64,000 nucleotides of DNA from an uncultured Arthrobacter sp. Its GTDB lineage: Bacteria > Actinomycetota > Actinomycetes > Actinomycetales > Micrococcaceae. The position numbers and the translations under genes are program-made. The stretch spans positions 1 through 64,000 of the forward strand of contig NZ_CANLXP010000013.1 of assembly GCF_947495145.1 (NCBI RefSeq), in the 5' to 3' direction. This document shows positions 1 to 9,254 of this stretch, piece by piece. Every line of letters begins with the position of its first letter. Positions within the stretch are counted from its first letter, which is position 1. Under the pieces are notes generated by a model. It did not search any database. It saw only the letters and a program-made list of their open reading frames with translations, and had not been told where the DNA came from.

Positions 1-80
1 ACGAGCACTCTTCCATCCCACTCAGCTGGGGCCAGTTCACGCCGTCCTGCCGGGGCCAGAACTAGTTGACACAATCACCC

Positions 81-643
81 GTTCATCTTTTCGAAGTCGC
101 ACGTGGCATTGCTGCCGGCCTCGCTCATCTGCTGGTTGATCTTTTCGATCTGCGCGCCGGTCTCGTCATCTGCCGCTCAATGCGGGTCAAGTCCTTCTTC
201 GCCTGACGGGCCTCCTCCGGTGACGGACCAGCAGAACCGGCTGCCGCCGTCGTCGTGCCGTTGCCGCTGTCCGATCCCATCGGGGTGCCGGCGAGCTTGT
301 CGCCCGAGACTGCCGCTCCGCCGCGCAACTGCAGGTACTGATCCACTCCGCCGGGCAGGTCGCGGATCTTTCCGTCGCCCAGCAGCGCTAGTTGGGTATC
401 GGTGACGCGTTCCAGCAGACGCAGCAACTGCAGACGCCGCCGCTGCCCGCCGAGAGGTCACCGACCGGAGTCCGCTGCCGCTCGTTCGTGAAGCCGAGCT
501 GCTCCACGGGCTGGCTCGCCGACACTTCCTTCCCGCCGACCGACACCCACCCGTTTTTCCTTCTCAATCATCTCGGTGACGCGGAGGTTATTGCGTCGTC
601 GAGCTCGCGCACGTTCTGCAACAGGATCACCGTCTGCACCGTC
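81..643 (-). pseudogene. Decayed 3'-terminal fragment of an ABC-F ATPase gene (fragment 1)
   Basis: By eye the DNA aligns, in the same orientation, with the 3' part of the intact ABC-F gene at 29742-31571, roughly with positions 29834-30533. Shared stretches cover the C-terminal coiled-coil region and the second ATPase domain around its LSGGE signature. About 130 bp of the parent, roughly 30172-30300, are missing, and the junction lies in a short CCARCAG-like repeat. Frames are broken, there is no start, and the very C-terminus is absent. I read it as a non-functional relic. Confidence 0.85.
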
Positions 644-874
644 AGCCTCCACGAGGACGCTGGAAGTTGCGTGAGCGAAATGGCCGCCAGCGCTAGCCAC
701 TCGTGAAGATCTATCTCACGAATGGCCTCCCTCAGTTCAACAGAAGAATGAATTCCGTCTTGAGCTGCAGAGCAGAACCAATTTTGCTCGCTTCTAAGCA
801 CTCCTCAAGAAGCCAATCTCCCGTTAGCGTGGATAGTACCCTGTTTTGTTGCTTGAAACTTCAAAGGAGAAGAC

Positions 875-1933
875 ATGAAAAATCAGCCGTTTCGGCGGGC
901 CGTTCAAACCGCCCTCGCCTTCACCGTGGTGGCTGCCTTGGCACCGGGCGTTTATGCACCCAGCGTGGCTGCAGCCGCAGGCAGCGCTCAGCCTTCGGTT
1001 GTCACTGACTGTCCTGCTCCTGATTCGAGAGCCAACGTGGTTTTTCTCAGTCTCGACACCGGCGTCACCAACAAGAAGCTCGACAGCGGGTGCACCATCA
1101 ACGACGTAATCAACGACGAGCCGACGTGGGCAAATCATGGCGCCTTTGTCTCTCATGTTCGACAGGTCACGAAGACTCTCGTGAGTGAGAAGGAGCTCGG
1201 TCGAGCCGACGCGGCCAAATTAACGGCAGCGGCGGGCCGCTCTGAGGTCGGCAAGGTTGAAGGATATACACCGCTGTTCGATGGCTCTGCTTCCTCCTTT
1301 ACGGACTGGGCTTACGCCGGCAAAGGGGGATTCGACTTGCTGGCCGATGGCACCATCCGTAGCCGGGTCGGTGCGACCGGCGGCTTCGGCACGCTCTGGT
1401 ACACGCCAGACACCTTCGGCGACTTCTCGCTGCGCCTGCAGTTCCGCGACGACGCGCCAGGCGAAGCCCGCGGCAACAGCGGAGTCCAAGTGCGCTTTCC
1501 AGACCTATCGGAGCCTGTCGAGGGATGCCCGACCACCTTCAACGGAGGGGAAACGAACAACCTGTCGTGGATCGCTGTCAATTGCGGTCATGAGATCCAA
1601 ATCAACGACTCGCCAGAGACAGGCACGAATGACCCGCGCAAGACTGGTTCGATCTACGGCTTTGCAGATCTCACCCTGGCCGAGGCAATGCCCACACCGA
1701 AAGGCACTTGGAATGACCTCGAAATACGAGTCGTCGGCCAGCAGTACACCGTCATCCGCAACGGAGTGGTGATCAACGAATTCGAGAACGTACCCGGACT
1801 GCCATTCCCGGGCAGGCCCAACGATCCCGATTCGAGTAGCCGCGGACTTGTGGGTCACATCGGGCTACAAGCGCACGGCAGCGCTCCTGACGCTGTGTCC
1901 TTCCGTAACGTGAGGATCCGCGAAATCCCATAA
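875..1933 (+). CDS. Secreted DUF1080 (3-keto-disaccharide hydrolase-like) protein
   Basis: A 352-residue protein. A clear ribosome binding site, AAGGAG at 864-869, precedes the ATG by five bases. Residues 1 to about 35 form a Sec signal peptide ending in an Ala-rich cleavage region. Residues about 40-125 contain a conserved-looking segment with two cysteines that I cannot assign. Residues about 130-352 match the DUF1080 / LamG-like jelly-roll fold, recognisable from a GYTPLFDG start, a GNSGVQVRF strand and a final SFRNVRIREI strand. Family members bind or hydrolyse carbohydrates, and some act on 3-keto-disaccharides; the substrate here cannot be told. It stands alone between two ABC-F relics, so it probably has its own promoter in 644-860. 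Confidence 0.8.
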   Translation: MKNQPFRRAVQTALAFTVVAALAPGVYAPSVAAAAGSAQPSVVTDCPAPDSRANVVFLSLDTGVTNKKLDSGCTINDVINDEPTWANHGAFVSHVRQVTKTLVSEKELGRADAAKLTAAAGRSEVGKVEGYTPLFDGSASSFTDWAYAGKGGFDLLADGTIRSRVGATGGFGTLWYTPDTFGDFSLRLQFRDDAPGEARGNSGVQVRFPDLSEPVEGCPTTFNGGETNNLSWIAVNCGHEIQINDSPETGTNDPRKTGSIYGFADLTLAEAMPTPKGTWNDLEIRVVGQQYTVIRNGVVINEFENVPGLPFPGRPNDPDSSSRGLVGHIGLQAHGSAPDAVSFRNVRIREIP

Positions 1934-1969
1934 ATTCGGTGCCCGGCCGGGCCGGGACGCATCGGTGAC

Positions 1970-2034
1970 CTCCTCATCCGAGGTGTTCGCCTCCCCCTAA
2001 CGGCGGGCGGTGGCACAGCGCCTCGGATGAGGAG
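1970..2034. repeat. 14-bp perfect inverted repeat downstream of the DUF1080 gene
   Basis: CTCCTCATCCGAGG at 1970-1983 is the exact reverse complement of 2021-2034, with a 37-base loop. There is no T-tract after it and the loop is long for an intrinsic terminator. It may still end the DUF1080 transcript, or be a protein-binding or recombination site. It sits exactly between the gene and ABC-F fragment 2. Confidence 0.6.
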
Positions 2035-2050
2035 TGCACCTCGAAAACAA

Positions 2051-2540
2051 CTTCGCGGAGTCGACCGTAGCCTTGCTGCAGGCGTGGCTCATCTACTCGT
2101 TAATCTTCTCGATCTGCGCGGCCCCGGTGATCTGTCGCTCGATGCGCGTTAGATCCTTCTTCGCCTGGCGAGCCTCCTCTGGCGAAAGGCCGGCGAATCC
2201 GGCTGCCGCCGTCGTCGTGCCGTTGCCACTATCCGATCCCATTGGTGCGCGGGCGAGTTTGTTGCCCGATGCTGCTCCGCGGCGCAGCTGCAGGCACTGG
2301 TCCACGCGCCGGGCAGGTCGCGGATCCCCAATCGCCCAGCCGCGCCTGCTAGATATCGGTAACGCGTTCCAAGCAGATACCGGTCGTGTAAGACGACGAT
2401 CAGCGTTCCCGGCAAGCCGTCTACACCTCCTCCACGGCCGCGAGAATGTCGGTATCCAGGTCATTGGTGGGCTCATCGAAAATCATCAGCACGTTCGGCT
2501 CCCCCCACCAGCAGTCGCAGCAGCTGCAGCCGCCGCGGCT
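2051..2540 (-). pseudogene. Decayed 3'-terminal fragment of an ABC-F ATPase gene (fragment 2)
   Basis: The DNA aligns in the same orientation with the intact ABC-F gene from about 29840 to 30330. Unlike fragment 1 it keeps the middle part, including the Walker B region of the second domain (the GLLIENHQH-like minus-strand reading corresponds to LMLDEPTNDL in the parent). It is more diverged than fragment 1, has many indels, and has no open frame across it. Confidence 0.85.
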
Positions 2541-2628
2541 CTGGTTGCAGGCAGCCCCTGTCGCCAGTTCTGCATCAAGACAATTTGGCGCTCTTGTTCG
2601 GGTACTTCGTCAAGAGCATACTTCCGGT

Positions 2629-2925
2629 ATGGACGACGAATCGGGCAAACGAAAACAGCATGAGAAGGCCGAAACCAAAGCGGCCTGGGTGTCCAGTGGG
2701 ATCGCTGGCCTTGCAGGGGGTCCCCTGTTCGCCGGGCTGCTGACGTTCGCTCAGAGCCAGTGCGGCCCCTTCGGTGAGCGGCAGACCGACCCATGGTGTG
2801 GTTTTGTGTCTACACCTGGTTTCCGCCCCGATGTAGGTGGCTTGATTATCGGAGTTTTAGTGGCGTGTATCGCCTTTGCCGTCGTCTACGCCTGGGTTTA
2901 TTTCACGGATGAGCAGAACAGCTAA
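2629..2925 (+). CDS. Small two-helix membrane protein, unknown function
   Basis: 98 residues. A charged N-terminus (residues 1-20, rich in Lys and Glu) is followed by a hydrophobic segment at about 24-43, a short loop with two cysteines and several charged residues, and a second strong hydrophobic segment at about 68-91. The ATG at 2629 is chosen because upstream codons in this frame belong to the decayed ABC-F fragment. I do not recognise a family. It may be carried as cargo between two ABC-F relics. Confidence 0.55.
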   Translation: MDDESGKRKQHEKAETKAAWVSSGIAGLAGGPLFAGLLTFAQSQCGPFGERQTDPWCGFVSTPGFRPDVGGLIIGVLVACIAFAVVYAWVYFTDEQNS

Positions 2926-2930
2926 CGCTT

Positions 2931-2945
2931 CCCAAGTTATTTGCA
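2931..2945. repeat. 15-bp direct repeat, copy 1 (partner at 3894-3908)
   Basis: CCCAAGTTATTTGCA occurs here, directly after the small membrane gene and before ABC-F fragment 3, and again exactly at 3894-3908 upstream of the peroxidase gene. The two copies bracket fragment 3 and the Trp-rich gene. Confidence 0.6.
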
Positions 2946-2974
2946 ACCTGCCGTAACGGGGTCGTACTCAGTTC

Positions 2975-3183
2975 CTACTCCCCGAGCACCTCCACCGGCC
3001 AGCCACTGCTCGTCCAGTGAGCCCTGCTCGGCTTGAAGCTTCCGGAGTCGCAGCTGAGGCCGGCCATCTTTTCGACGTGGATGAGAGGTCGTCGACCTGC
3101 GTCCGCTGCCGTTCGTTGCTGAAGCCAAGTTGCTCCACCAGCTGGCTCGGCGACGCTGAGGTGGTTAACGTCGTCGAGCGCGG
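2975..3183 (-). pseudogene. Decayed 3'-terminal fragment of an ABC-F ATPase gene (fragment 3)
   Basis: Begins at the equivalent of the ABC-F stop codon (parent 29742) and follows the C-terminal coiled-coil coding region to about 29850. It then jumps to the parent region around 30345-30400 and again to about 30470-30510. At least two internal deletions have shrunk it to about 210 bp. Same orientation as the parent and as the other two fragments. Confidence 0.8.
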
Positions 3184-3384
3184 CCAGTCTTCGGTGCGAG
3201 TGGTGAGGGTGCATGAAATGGACCCTCACATCAGGCATCGACAGGCTTCCCGCGCACTGGCGGCAAACGGTGTTCGAATTAGGGCCATAGGCCAGCCCGG
3301 AGTGTCAGAGCCGAGTCCTAGCCTTCCCCCATGCACCTGCACCATTCCGCACCGCCACCCCATCGAGATGATTGCGTTGCGCCG

Positions 3385-3612
3385 ATGCACGAGTCCCAGC
3401 CTGCCTCGGGCATCACACGGCCGGCGAAGGGCGTTCCCTGCTGGGTAAACCTCGAGTGGCCCTCCGGGCGTCGCGAAACCTACCCGGCCTTCGCGCAGGC
3501 TTGGACCAGCGAGCTGGTGTACGTGCAATGGGTTGAGCAGTCCGAGGGACGACGCGCCTGGGTAACGGCTATCCAATGCAGCAGGCGACCGCTCGCTCAG
3601 GCACGCCGGTGA
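3385..3612 (+). CDS. Small conserved Trp-rich protein, unknown function
   Basis: 75 residues from the ATG at 3385; an in-frame ATG at 3331 is a weaker choice. The core reads VNLEWPSGRRE, then a stretch with FAQAWTSELVYVQWVE and a basic tail with an RAWV motif. This dense Trp/Val/Arg pattern resembles short hypothetical proteins I associate with Arthrobacter, but no function is known to me. There is no signal peptide or membrane segment. A strong hairpin at 3773-3815 lies downstream on the same strand. Confidence 0.55.
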   Translation: MHESQPASGITRPAKGVPCWVNLEWPSGRRETYPAFAQAWTSELVYVQWVEQSEGRRAWVTAIQCSRRPLAQARR

Positions 3613-3772
3613 CGCCCCGGTCACGCCAGCCTTTTACTTAGCACCAAGTTCGGACAATACCGACAAGGAATCCCCAAGGTGGTTAGCCGAATCTGAGAGC
3701 AGCAGCCAGGATCGCCGGTTCCCGAGACCGCTAGCCCCCTCGCTGCCTCGGCGGCTGATTATGCTGCGCAAC

Positions 3773-3815
3773 ACTGAGTGGGGCTGCCTGCCCCTAGACG
3801 ACAGCCCCACTCAGT
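3773..3815 (+). terminator. Rho-independent-type hairpin before the peroxidase gene
   Basis: A 14-bp perfect stem (3773-3786 with 3802-3815) and a 15-base loop, followed by CTTCCCC. It lies 160 bp after the Trp-rich gene. The surrounding 3613-4017 stretch holds no gene that I can support, apart from the 15-bp repeat copy at 3894-3908. Confidence 0.65.
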
Positions 3816-3893
3816 CTTCCCCACCTCACAAAGACCCTAAGTGTCTTGCCGGCCACAGGCTCGCCTACTTGCCATCTTCGCTCATTGCAGACG

Positions 3894-3908
3894 CCCAAGT
3901 TATTTGCA
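3894..3908. repeat. 15-bp direct repeat, copy 2 (partner at 2931-2945)
   Basis: Identical to the copy at 2931-2945. It lies about 110 bp upstream of the peroxidase start. Confidence 0.6.
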
Positions 3909-4017
3909 GGGTCGTGATGTCAACCTGCTCCTAACGGCAAGCCTGCGCCATTGAACTTTGCCGTTGGTTTGGGGGTTCCAGCGACTAAGAGCCGGACCCA
4001 GTACAAGGGAGTTCGCA

Positions 4018-7000
4018 ATGAGTAATAAGGCGCGGCGCCGTTCGGCGGGCCGCAGAACCAGCGAGAAACTCACAGCACTTGCCGTAGGCAGTGCAGTGGT
4101 TCTGTCCGGGATAGTGCTACCCGGACAAGTGGCCTTGGCGGCACCGCCACCGGGCCAGGACTTCAACGTCACCACAGGTGACCTTGAGTTCATTCTGAAG
4201 CAGATCAAGATCTCTGAGGCCCACGCCGAAGACGTAGTCACTGTTGATCAAAATTCGTCGCCCCTGTGCAACCCGGGCAACGTCTTCAATGCGGAAGAAC
4301 AAACCCATTACGACGCCGACGGCGACCCCTGCGTGGGCAACGTCCTCTCGCCTTTTGGTCTGAGGACCGTCGACGGGCGATGGAACAACCTGATGCCGAA
4401 TCAGGATGGTTGGGGCTCCGGTTCCCAGACCTTCCCGCGCCTGCTTGATCCCGAATTCAAGGACGCTGAACCGATTCCTGCAGGTGCTCCGGGTGGCCCT
4501 CCCGGTACGCCCACCAGCTACGAGCAGACCGAGGGCTTCGTCTACGACTCGTCGCCTCGTAACATCAGCAACCTCATCGTCGATCAGACGACAAACAACC
4601 CTGCCGCTGTTGCTGTAGCGGAGCGGGTTGAAGGAGCTGGAGTCGTCCCCGTGACGGTAGCGAACCGTCTCGAGGGTCAGAATCGCTTCGGTACCGCCGC
4701 AGCGGTCAGCGCCGACACCTTTGGGCCGAACGTACCCGTGGTTTATATAGCAACGGGCGCTACTTACCCCGATGCGTTGACGGGCGGCCCGGCTGCGAAG
4801 GCTGGCAACGGTCCCGTTCTGCTCGTCAGTCCGAACGCCATCCCTGCTGAGACCGTGGCCGAACTCCAACGACTGGCACCGCAGCGCATCGTTGTCCTTG
4901 GCGGCCCGATAGCTGTCAGCACGGGGGTAGAGACCGCACTGGGCGAATACACAGCCGGCACAGTCACCCGGCTCGCCGGTGACAACCGATACGGAACAGC
5001 GGCGGCAATCAGCGCCGACACGTTCGCACCTGGTGTTGGTAAGGTCTACATCGCCACCGGACAGGATTTCCCGGATGCCTTGGTTGCAGCGGCTCCAGCT
5101 GCCCGCGATGGACACCCCGTTTTGCTGACCCTGAGTGGTTCCATCCCGGCACCCACCATCGCGGAGCTGCAGCGACTCGCTCCACAGGAAATCGTGGTGG
5201 TGGGAACTACCGCCCGCGTCAGCGACGCCGTAGTCACCCAACTCGGAGAGTACACCGCGGGCGCGGTAACCCGTGTTGATGGAGTGGATCGCTACGAGAC
5301 AGCCGTGGCCCTCTCGCAGGCCAACTATGCGCCTGGCGTTACGCATGCGTTTATTGCCCGCGGGACCGACTTCCCCGATGCTTTGGCCGGATCTTACCTC
5401 GCCGGCCTGCGTGGCGGACCGCTCCTGCTCGTTCCGGACGTCGGCGCCATGCCTGCATCGGTCAGTGCCGAACTCCAGCGGCTGGCGCCTCAATCCGTGA
5501 CGGTGCTCGGAGGTCCCATCGCGGTCCCCGCGGAGACAGAAGCCGCTGTGGCAGAGCTTCTGCCCGGCAGCCAGCTCTTCATTCCGGACATCGCAACCGA
5601 CGAGGGCTTGTCAGCATCAGCTACCTCCCTCTTCACCATCTTCGGGCAGTTCTTTGACCATGGACTGGACCTGATCTCCAAGGGCGGCAATGGAACCGTA
5701 GTTGTCCCCCTTCGGCCTGACGATCCCCTGTACGTCGAAGGTTCGCAGACGAACTTCTTCATGCTGGATCGCGCAACCATCGATACCGGTGAGAACGGTG
5801 ATGAGCGGAATCACACCAACCGCACTACGCCGTTCGTTGATCAGAACCAGACCTACACCTCGCATCCTTCGCACCAGGTATTCCTGCGGGAGTACGAAGC
5901 TGCAGCGGGCGGACCTGTCTCAACGGGACGGCTGCTCAACGGTGACGATGGTGAGGGTCTGGCTACCTGGGCAGACACCAAGGAGCAAGCACGCACGCTG
6001 CTCGGAATCGAACTCAGGGACATGGATGTGCTCAACGTTCCCCTCCTGAAGACTGATCCGTACGGCAAGTTTGTGCCGGGCCCCAACGGCTACCCGCAGC
6101 TGGCTACTCCAGATGGTTTCGTGGAGGGCAACCCTGATGCGCCGATCTCCACGGTCAACGCTGAACGTACCAACAATGCATTCCTCGATGACATCGCACG
6201 CGGTGCCGTTCCGAACGAGCTGGCAGGTTACGACAACGCTGCGCTGGATGCCCACTTCGTCACCGGAGACGGTCGCGGCAACGAGAACATCGCGCTCTCA
6301 GCCGTCCACCAGGTGTTCCATTCGGAGCACAACCGCGTGATGGAGCAGGTGGACGCGTTCCTGAATGAGCCGGCACAGGCGGACCTGTTGGCCAAGTACC
6401 AGGCCGCCGGCTTCTGGGACTACGGCGAACGACTGTTCCAGGCGGCCCGGTTCTTCACGGAGATGCAGTACCAGCACCTCGTTTTCGAGGAGTTCGCCCG
6501 CCGCATCCAACCGACCATCGACCCCGGCGTCTTCAACGAGGTCTTCTACATGCCGGACGTGAATCCCGCAATCTCCTCCGAGTTCGCAAACGTCGTGTAC
6601 CGGTTCGGTCACTCAATGCTGACGGACACAGTGGACCGTGACTTCGGCGGAGGAGTTGTTGAGAAGCAACCGCTACTGGACGCTTTCCTGAATCCCGTGG
6701 GTTACAACCAAGGGCCCAACGGCGAGCAACTGTCGTCAAAGGCCGCCGCAGGCGCAGTGCTGAAGGGCATGGCCAATCAGACCGCCGCTGGTATCGACGA
6801 GTTTGTCGCCGATACGCTGCGCAACCAGCTGCTCGGTCTCCCGCTGGACCTGGCATCGATCAACATGTTGCGTGCCCGCGAAACCGGTGTACCGGGGCTG
6901 CAGGCCGCGCGTGCGCAGTTCTTCGATCAGACACAGATGCCGCAGCTCGCTCCCTATACAAGCTGGGAGGATTTCCGGCTCGGCATGAAGAACCCAGAAT

Positions 7001-9099
7001 CCATCGTCAACTTTGTCGCCGCTTACGGAATCCACCCGTCCCTGCAGGCAGCAACCACCATGGAGCAGCAGCGAGCAGCAGCAACAACGCTGATCGCGGA
7101 TACCACCTTCATGAATGCGGCGGCCGCCGACACAGGAGTCAACAACATTGACTTCTGGATGGGCGGTCTAGCAGAGAAGCCGTTCGTCTTCGGCGGAATG
7201 ATGGGATCCACCTTCAATTTCGTTTTCGAGAACCAACTCGAGAGTCTTCAGAACGGAGACCGTTTCTACTACCTGAACCGAAACCTCGGGAACACCCTGT
7301 TCCACAGCCTCGAGGCCAACTCGTTCTCGCAGATCATTGAGCGGAACACGGAGATGGAGAACCTTCAGCACGATCCATTCGCCGCACCGCAGCTCACCTT
7401 CGACCTGGACAACCAGACGGAGGCACTTGCAGGCGGAATGACCTTCCTCAACGGCCAGTGGCGGTTCGCCGGAGCGGACCATACCTCTATCCACGGAACC
7501 GACGGCAACGACAACATCCGAGCAGGAATCGGCGACGACTCTGTCTGGGGTGGACTCGGTAATGATCGGGTTGAGGGCGACGACGGCGTCGACGCCCTTA
7601 TGGGTGGTGACGGTGACGACATCCTGACGGACTCCAATGGTGATGACAGAATCCAGGGTGAGGCCGGCAACGATGCCATCAATGGCGGTCCCGGAATTGA
7701 TCTGCTGTTCGGCGGATCAGGCAAGGATGTCATCTACGGCGGCCAAGACCATGCCACCACCTTTGCCGGACTAGGCGACGATTTCCTATACGGATCGAGC
7801 GGTGCCGACATCCTGATTGGCAACGAGGGTAATGACTGGATTGAAGGTGCTGAAGGTGGAGCTGACCTCCTGGTTGGCGACAACAGCAACACGATGGAAA
7901 ACGATCCGAACCTTTCACACGGGGGTCATGACATCCTCAACGGCGGGCCCGGCAACACCGATTTCGACTCCGAAGGCGGCGACGACATCATGGTCGCCGG
8001 CGCATCGGCCGAGAGATTCGCGGGGATGCTCGGCTTCGACTGGGTAACTCACAAGGACTACCCGTTCCCGGTCAATGTGGATATGGCCATCAATGCGTTG
8101 TTGCCTGACACCGTCAGCCAGATCTCGGACCGTTTCCTCGCTACTGAGGCAACCTCCGGTTGGAGAAATAATGACGTCATCCGTGGCTCAGCTGCAGAGG
8201 ACGACATCGCCGACCCGACTACCAGAACTCTGGGTTACGGTCACCGGCTGACTCAAGCACAGCTGGACCGGGTCGAGGGACTCCGTAATCTGCTGGGCGG
8301 TGGAGCCGTACCCGAATACGCACGGCCGTTCCTGTCAGAAGTGGAAAGCACCGAAGAGGATTTCAACAACAACATCCTCCTTGGCGGTCAGGGCAGCGAC
8401 CTCGTTGAGCCCCGTGTGGGACGCAACTTCGTAGATGGCGATGCCTGGCTGGACGTGAACGTTGTTTGGCGTCCGAACGGCGGCGAAGTAGCGGAGCGGG
8501 CGGCCTCAATGAGGACCTTCCAGACGCGGGTCTTCTCGGGAGCAATCAATCCGGCAGACCTCCATGCGGAACGCAGAATCATGAACGCGGACACCAACCA
8601 GGCCGATGCGACAGACACAGTCCTGTACGCAGAGTCCCGGGCGGAGTTCACCATCGAGGAGCTGCCGGACGGCGCTATCCGGGTCACCAATATTCTGGAA
8701 CCGACGCTTCGTACCGATGTCCTGAAGAACGTCGAGATCCTTCAGTTCAGTGATACTTCGGTAGATGTCTCTAACGGCGTCGCAGCTCCGATCGCACTGT
8801 CTGCGGATACCGTCACGCTTGAAGGCGACGCGGCAGCGGTTGGTGACACCGTCACCACGACGACGGCAATCGACCCAGCAGCCGAAGGCGTCACCTTCGA
8901 ACTGCAGGCGATTGCTGAAGATCAGGACGGCAACACAGTGGCGGTCACAACCCAGGACAACACCACCGGCGAATTCGTCATCACTGAGGCGGAGGAAGGC
9001 TCCCAACTCCAGGTAGTCGCTACCTTCACCGACGGAGATGGAGTGCCTGTGCAGGTGACGTCCGAGGCCACAGAGACGGAGGTGGCAGCCGCACCGTAG
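4018..9099 (+). CDS. Secreted animal-type haem peroxidase with CWB2 insertion and RTX-like repeats
   Basis: 1693 residues from the ATG at 4018, chosen for the AAGGGAG site 10 bases upstream. An in-frame ATG at 3958 would push the signal peptide inward. The Sec signal peptide ends near residue 42 (ALAAPPPG). Residues about 45-205 are the N-terminal part of an animal haem (peroxinectin-like) peroxidase. Residues about 210-517 are three cell-wall-binding type 2 repeats, each opening with R-x-x-G-x-x-R-[FY]-x-T-A. The peroxidase resumes at about 518 with the distal His in FGQFFDHGLD and the proximal His in YRFGHSM. Residues about 1158-1325 carry GGxGxD calcium-binding nonapeptides, and the C-terminus is an Ig-like segment. 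Known relatives oxidise halides or phenolics outside the cell. CWB2 repeats bind cell-wall polymers, so I infer a surface-attached oxidase. No type I secretion genes are nearby, so Sec export is likely. Confidence 0.93.
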   Translation: MSNKARRRSAGRRTSEKLTALAVGSAVVLSGIVLPGQVALAAPPPGQDFNVTTGDLEFILKQIKISEAHAEDVVTVDQNSSPLCNPGNVFNAEEQTHYDADGDPCVGNVLSPFGLRTVDGRWNNLMPNQDGWGSGSQTFPRLLDPEFKDAEPIPAGAPGGPPGTPTSYEQTEGFVYDSSPRNISNLIVDQTTNNPAAVAVAERVEGAGVVPVTVANRLEGQNRFGTAAAVSADTFGPNVPVVYIATGATYPDALTGGPAAKAGNGPVLLVSPNAIPAETVAELQRLAPQRIVVLGGPIAVSTGVETALGEYTAGTVTRLAGDNRYGTAAAISADTFAPGVGKVYIATGQDFPDALVAAAPAARDGHPVLLTLSGSIPAPTIAELQRLAPQEIVVVGTTARVSDAVVTQLGEYTAGAVTRVDGVDRYETAVALSQANYAPGVTHAFIARGTDFPDALAGSYLAGLRGGPLLLVPDVGAMPASVSAELQRLAPQSVTVLGGPIAVPAETEAAVAELLPGSQLFIPDIATDEGLSASATSLFTIFGQFFDHGLDLISKGGNGTVVVPLRPDDPLYVEGSQTNFFMLDRATIDTGENGDERNHTNRTTPFVDQNQTYTSHPSHQVFLREYEAAAGGPVSTGRLLNGDDGEGLATWADTKEQARTLLGIELRDMDVLNVPLLKTDPYGKFVPGPNGYPQLATPDGFVEGNPDAPISTVNAERTNNAFLDDIARGAVPNELAGYDNAALDAHFVTGDGRGNENIALSAVHQVFHSEHNRVMEQVDAFLNEPAQADLLAKYQAAGFWDYGERLFQAARFFTEMQYQHLVFEEFARRIQPTIDPGVFNEVFYMPDVNPAISSEFANVVYRFGHSMLTDTVDRDFGGGVVEKQPLLDAFLNPVGYNQGPNGEQLSSKAAAGAVLKGMANQTAAGIDEFVADTLRNQLLGLPLDLASINMLRARETGVPGLQAARAQFFDQTQMPQLAPYTSWEDFRLGMKNPESIVNFVAAYGIHPSLQAATTMEQQRAAATTLIADTTFMNAAAADTGVNNIDFWMGGLAEKPFVFGGMMGSTFNFVFENQLESLQNGDRFYYLNRNLGNTLFHSLEANSFSQIIERNTEMENLQHDPFAAPQLTFDLDNQTEALAGGMTFLNGQWRFAGADHTSIHGTDGNDNIRAGIGDDSVWGGLGNDRVEGDDGVDALMGGDGDDILTDSNGDDRIQGEAGNDAINGGPGIDLLFGGSGKDVIYGGQDHATTFAGLGDDFLYGSSGADILIGNEGNDWIEGAEGGADLLVGDNSNTMENDPNLSHGGHDILNGGPGNTDFDSEGGDDIMVAGASAERFAGMLGFDWVTHKDYPFPVNVDMAINALLPDTVSQISDRFLATEATSGWRNNDVIRGSAAEDDIADPTTRTLGYGHRLTQAQLDRVEGLRNLLGGGAVPEYARPFLSEVESTEEDFNNNILLGGQGSDLVEPRVGRNFVDGDAWLDVNVVWRPNGGEVAERAASMRTFQTRVFSGAINPADLHAERRIMNADTNQADATDTVLYAESRAEFTIEELPDGAIRVTNILEPTLRTDVLKNVEILQFSDTSVDVSNGVAAPIALSADTVTLEGDAAAVGDTVTTTTAIDPAAEGVTFELQAIAEDQDGNTVAVTTQDNTTGEFVITEAEEGSQLQVVATFTDGDGVPVQVTSEATETEVAAAP

Positions 9100-9133
9100 A
9101 TGCAGCCGATATGGCAGCTAACTGATCGAAACG

Positions 9134-9163
9134 GGAGACCCGCAGCACCAGCTGCGGGTCTCC
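9134..9163 (+). terminator. Rho-independent terminator of the peroxidase gene
   Basis: A 13-bp perfect stem (9134-9146 with 9151-9163), an ACCA tetraloop, then TGTTTGC. It starts 35 bp after the stop codon. Confidence 0.85.
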
Positions 9164-9254
9164 TGTTTGCTGAGACGATTGTGCGGACTCTCCGCTTGGC
9201 AGGCCACTATAGTGGTACGGGATCTGTTGGACCCAGAAGCTTGGAGGTGCGGAC

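Noticed and set aside
4117..5493. 458-residue minus-strand open frame
   Set aside because: It is the complement of the peroxidase/CWB2 coding region, with no domain, start signal or sensible composition; the long frame is a by-product of high GC.
7490..7990. RTX-like repeats as a sign of type I secretion
   Set aside because: There are no HlyB/HlyD-type genes nearby and the protein has a Sec signal peptide.
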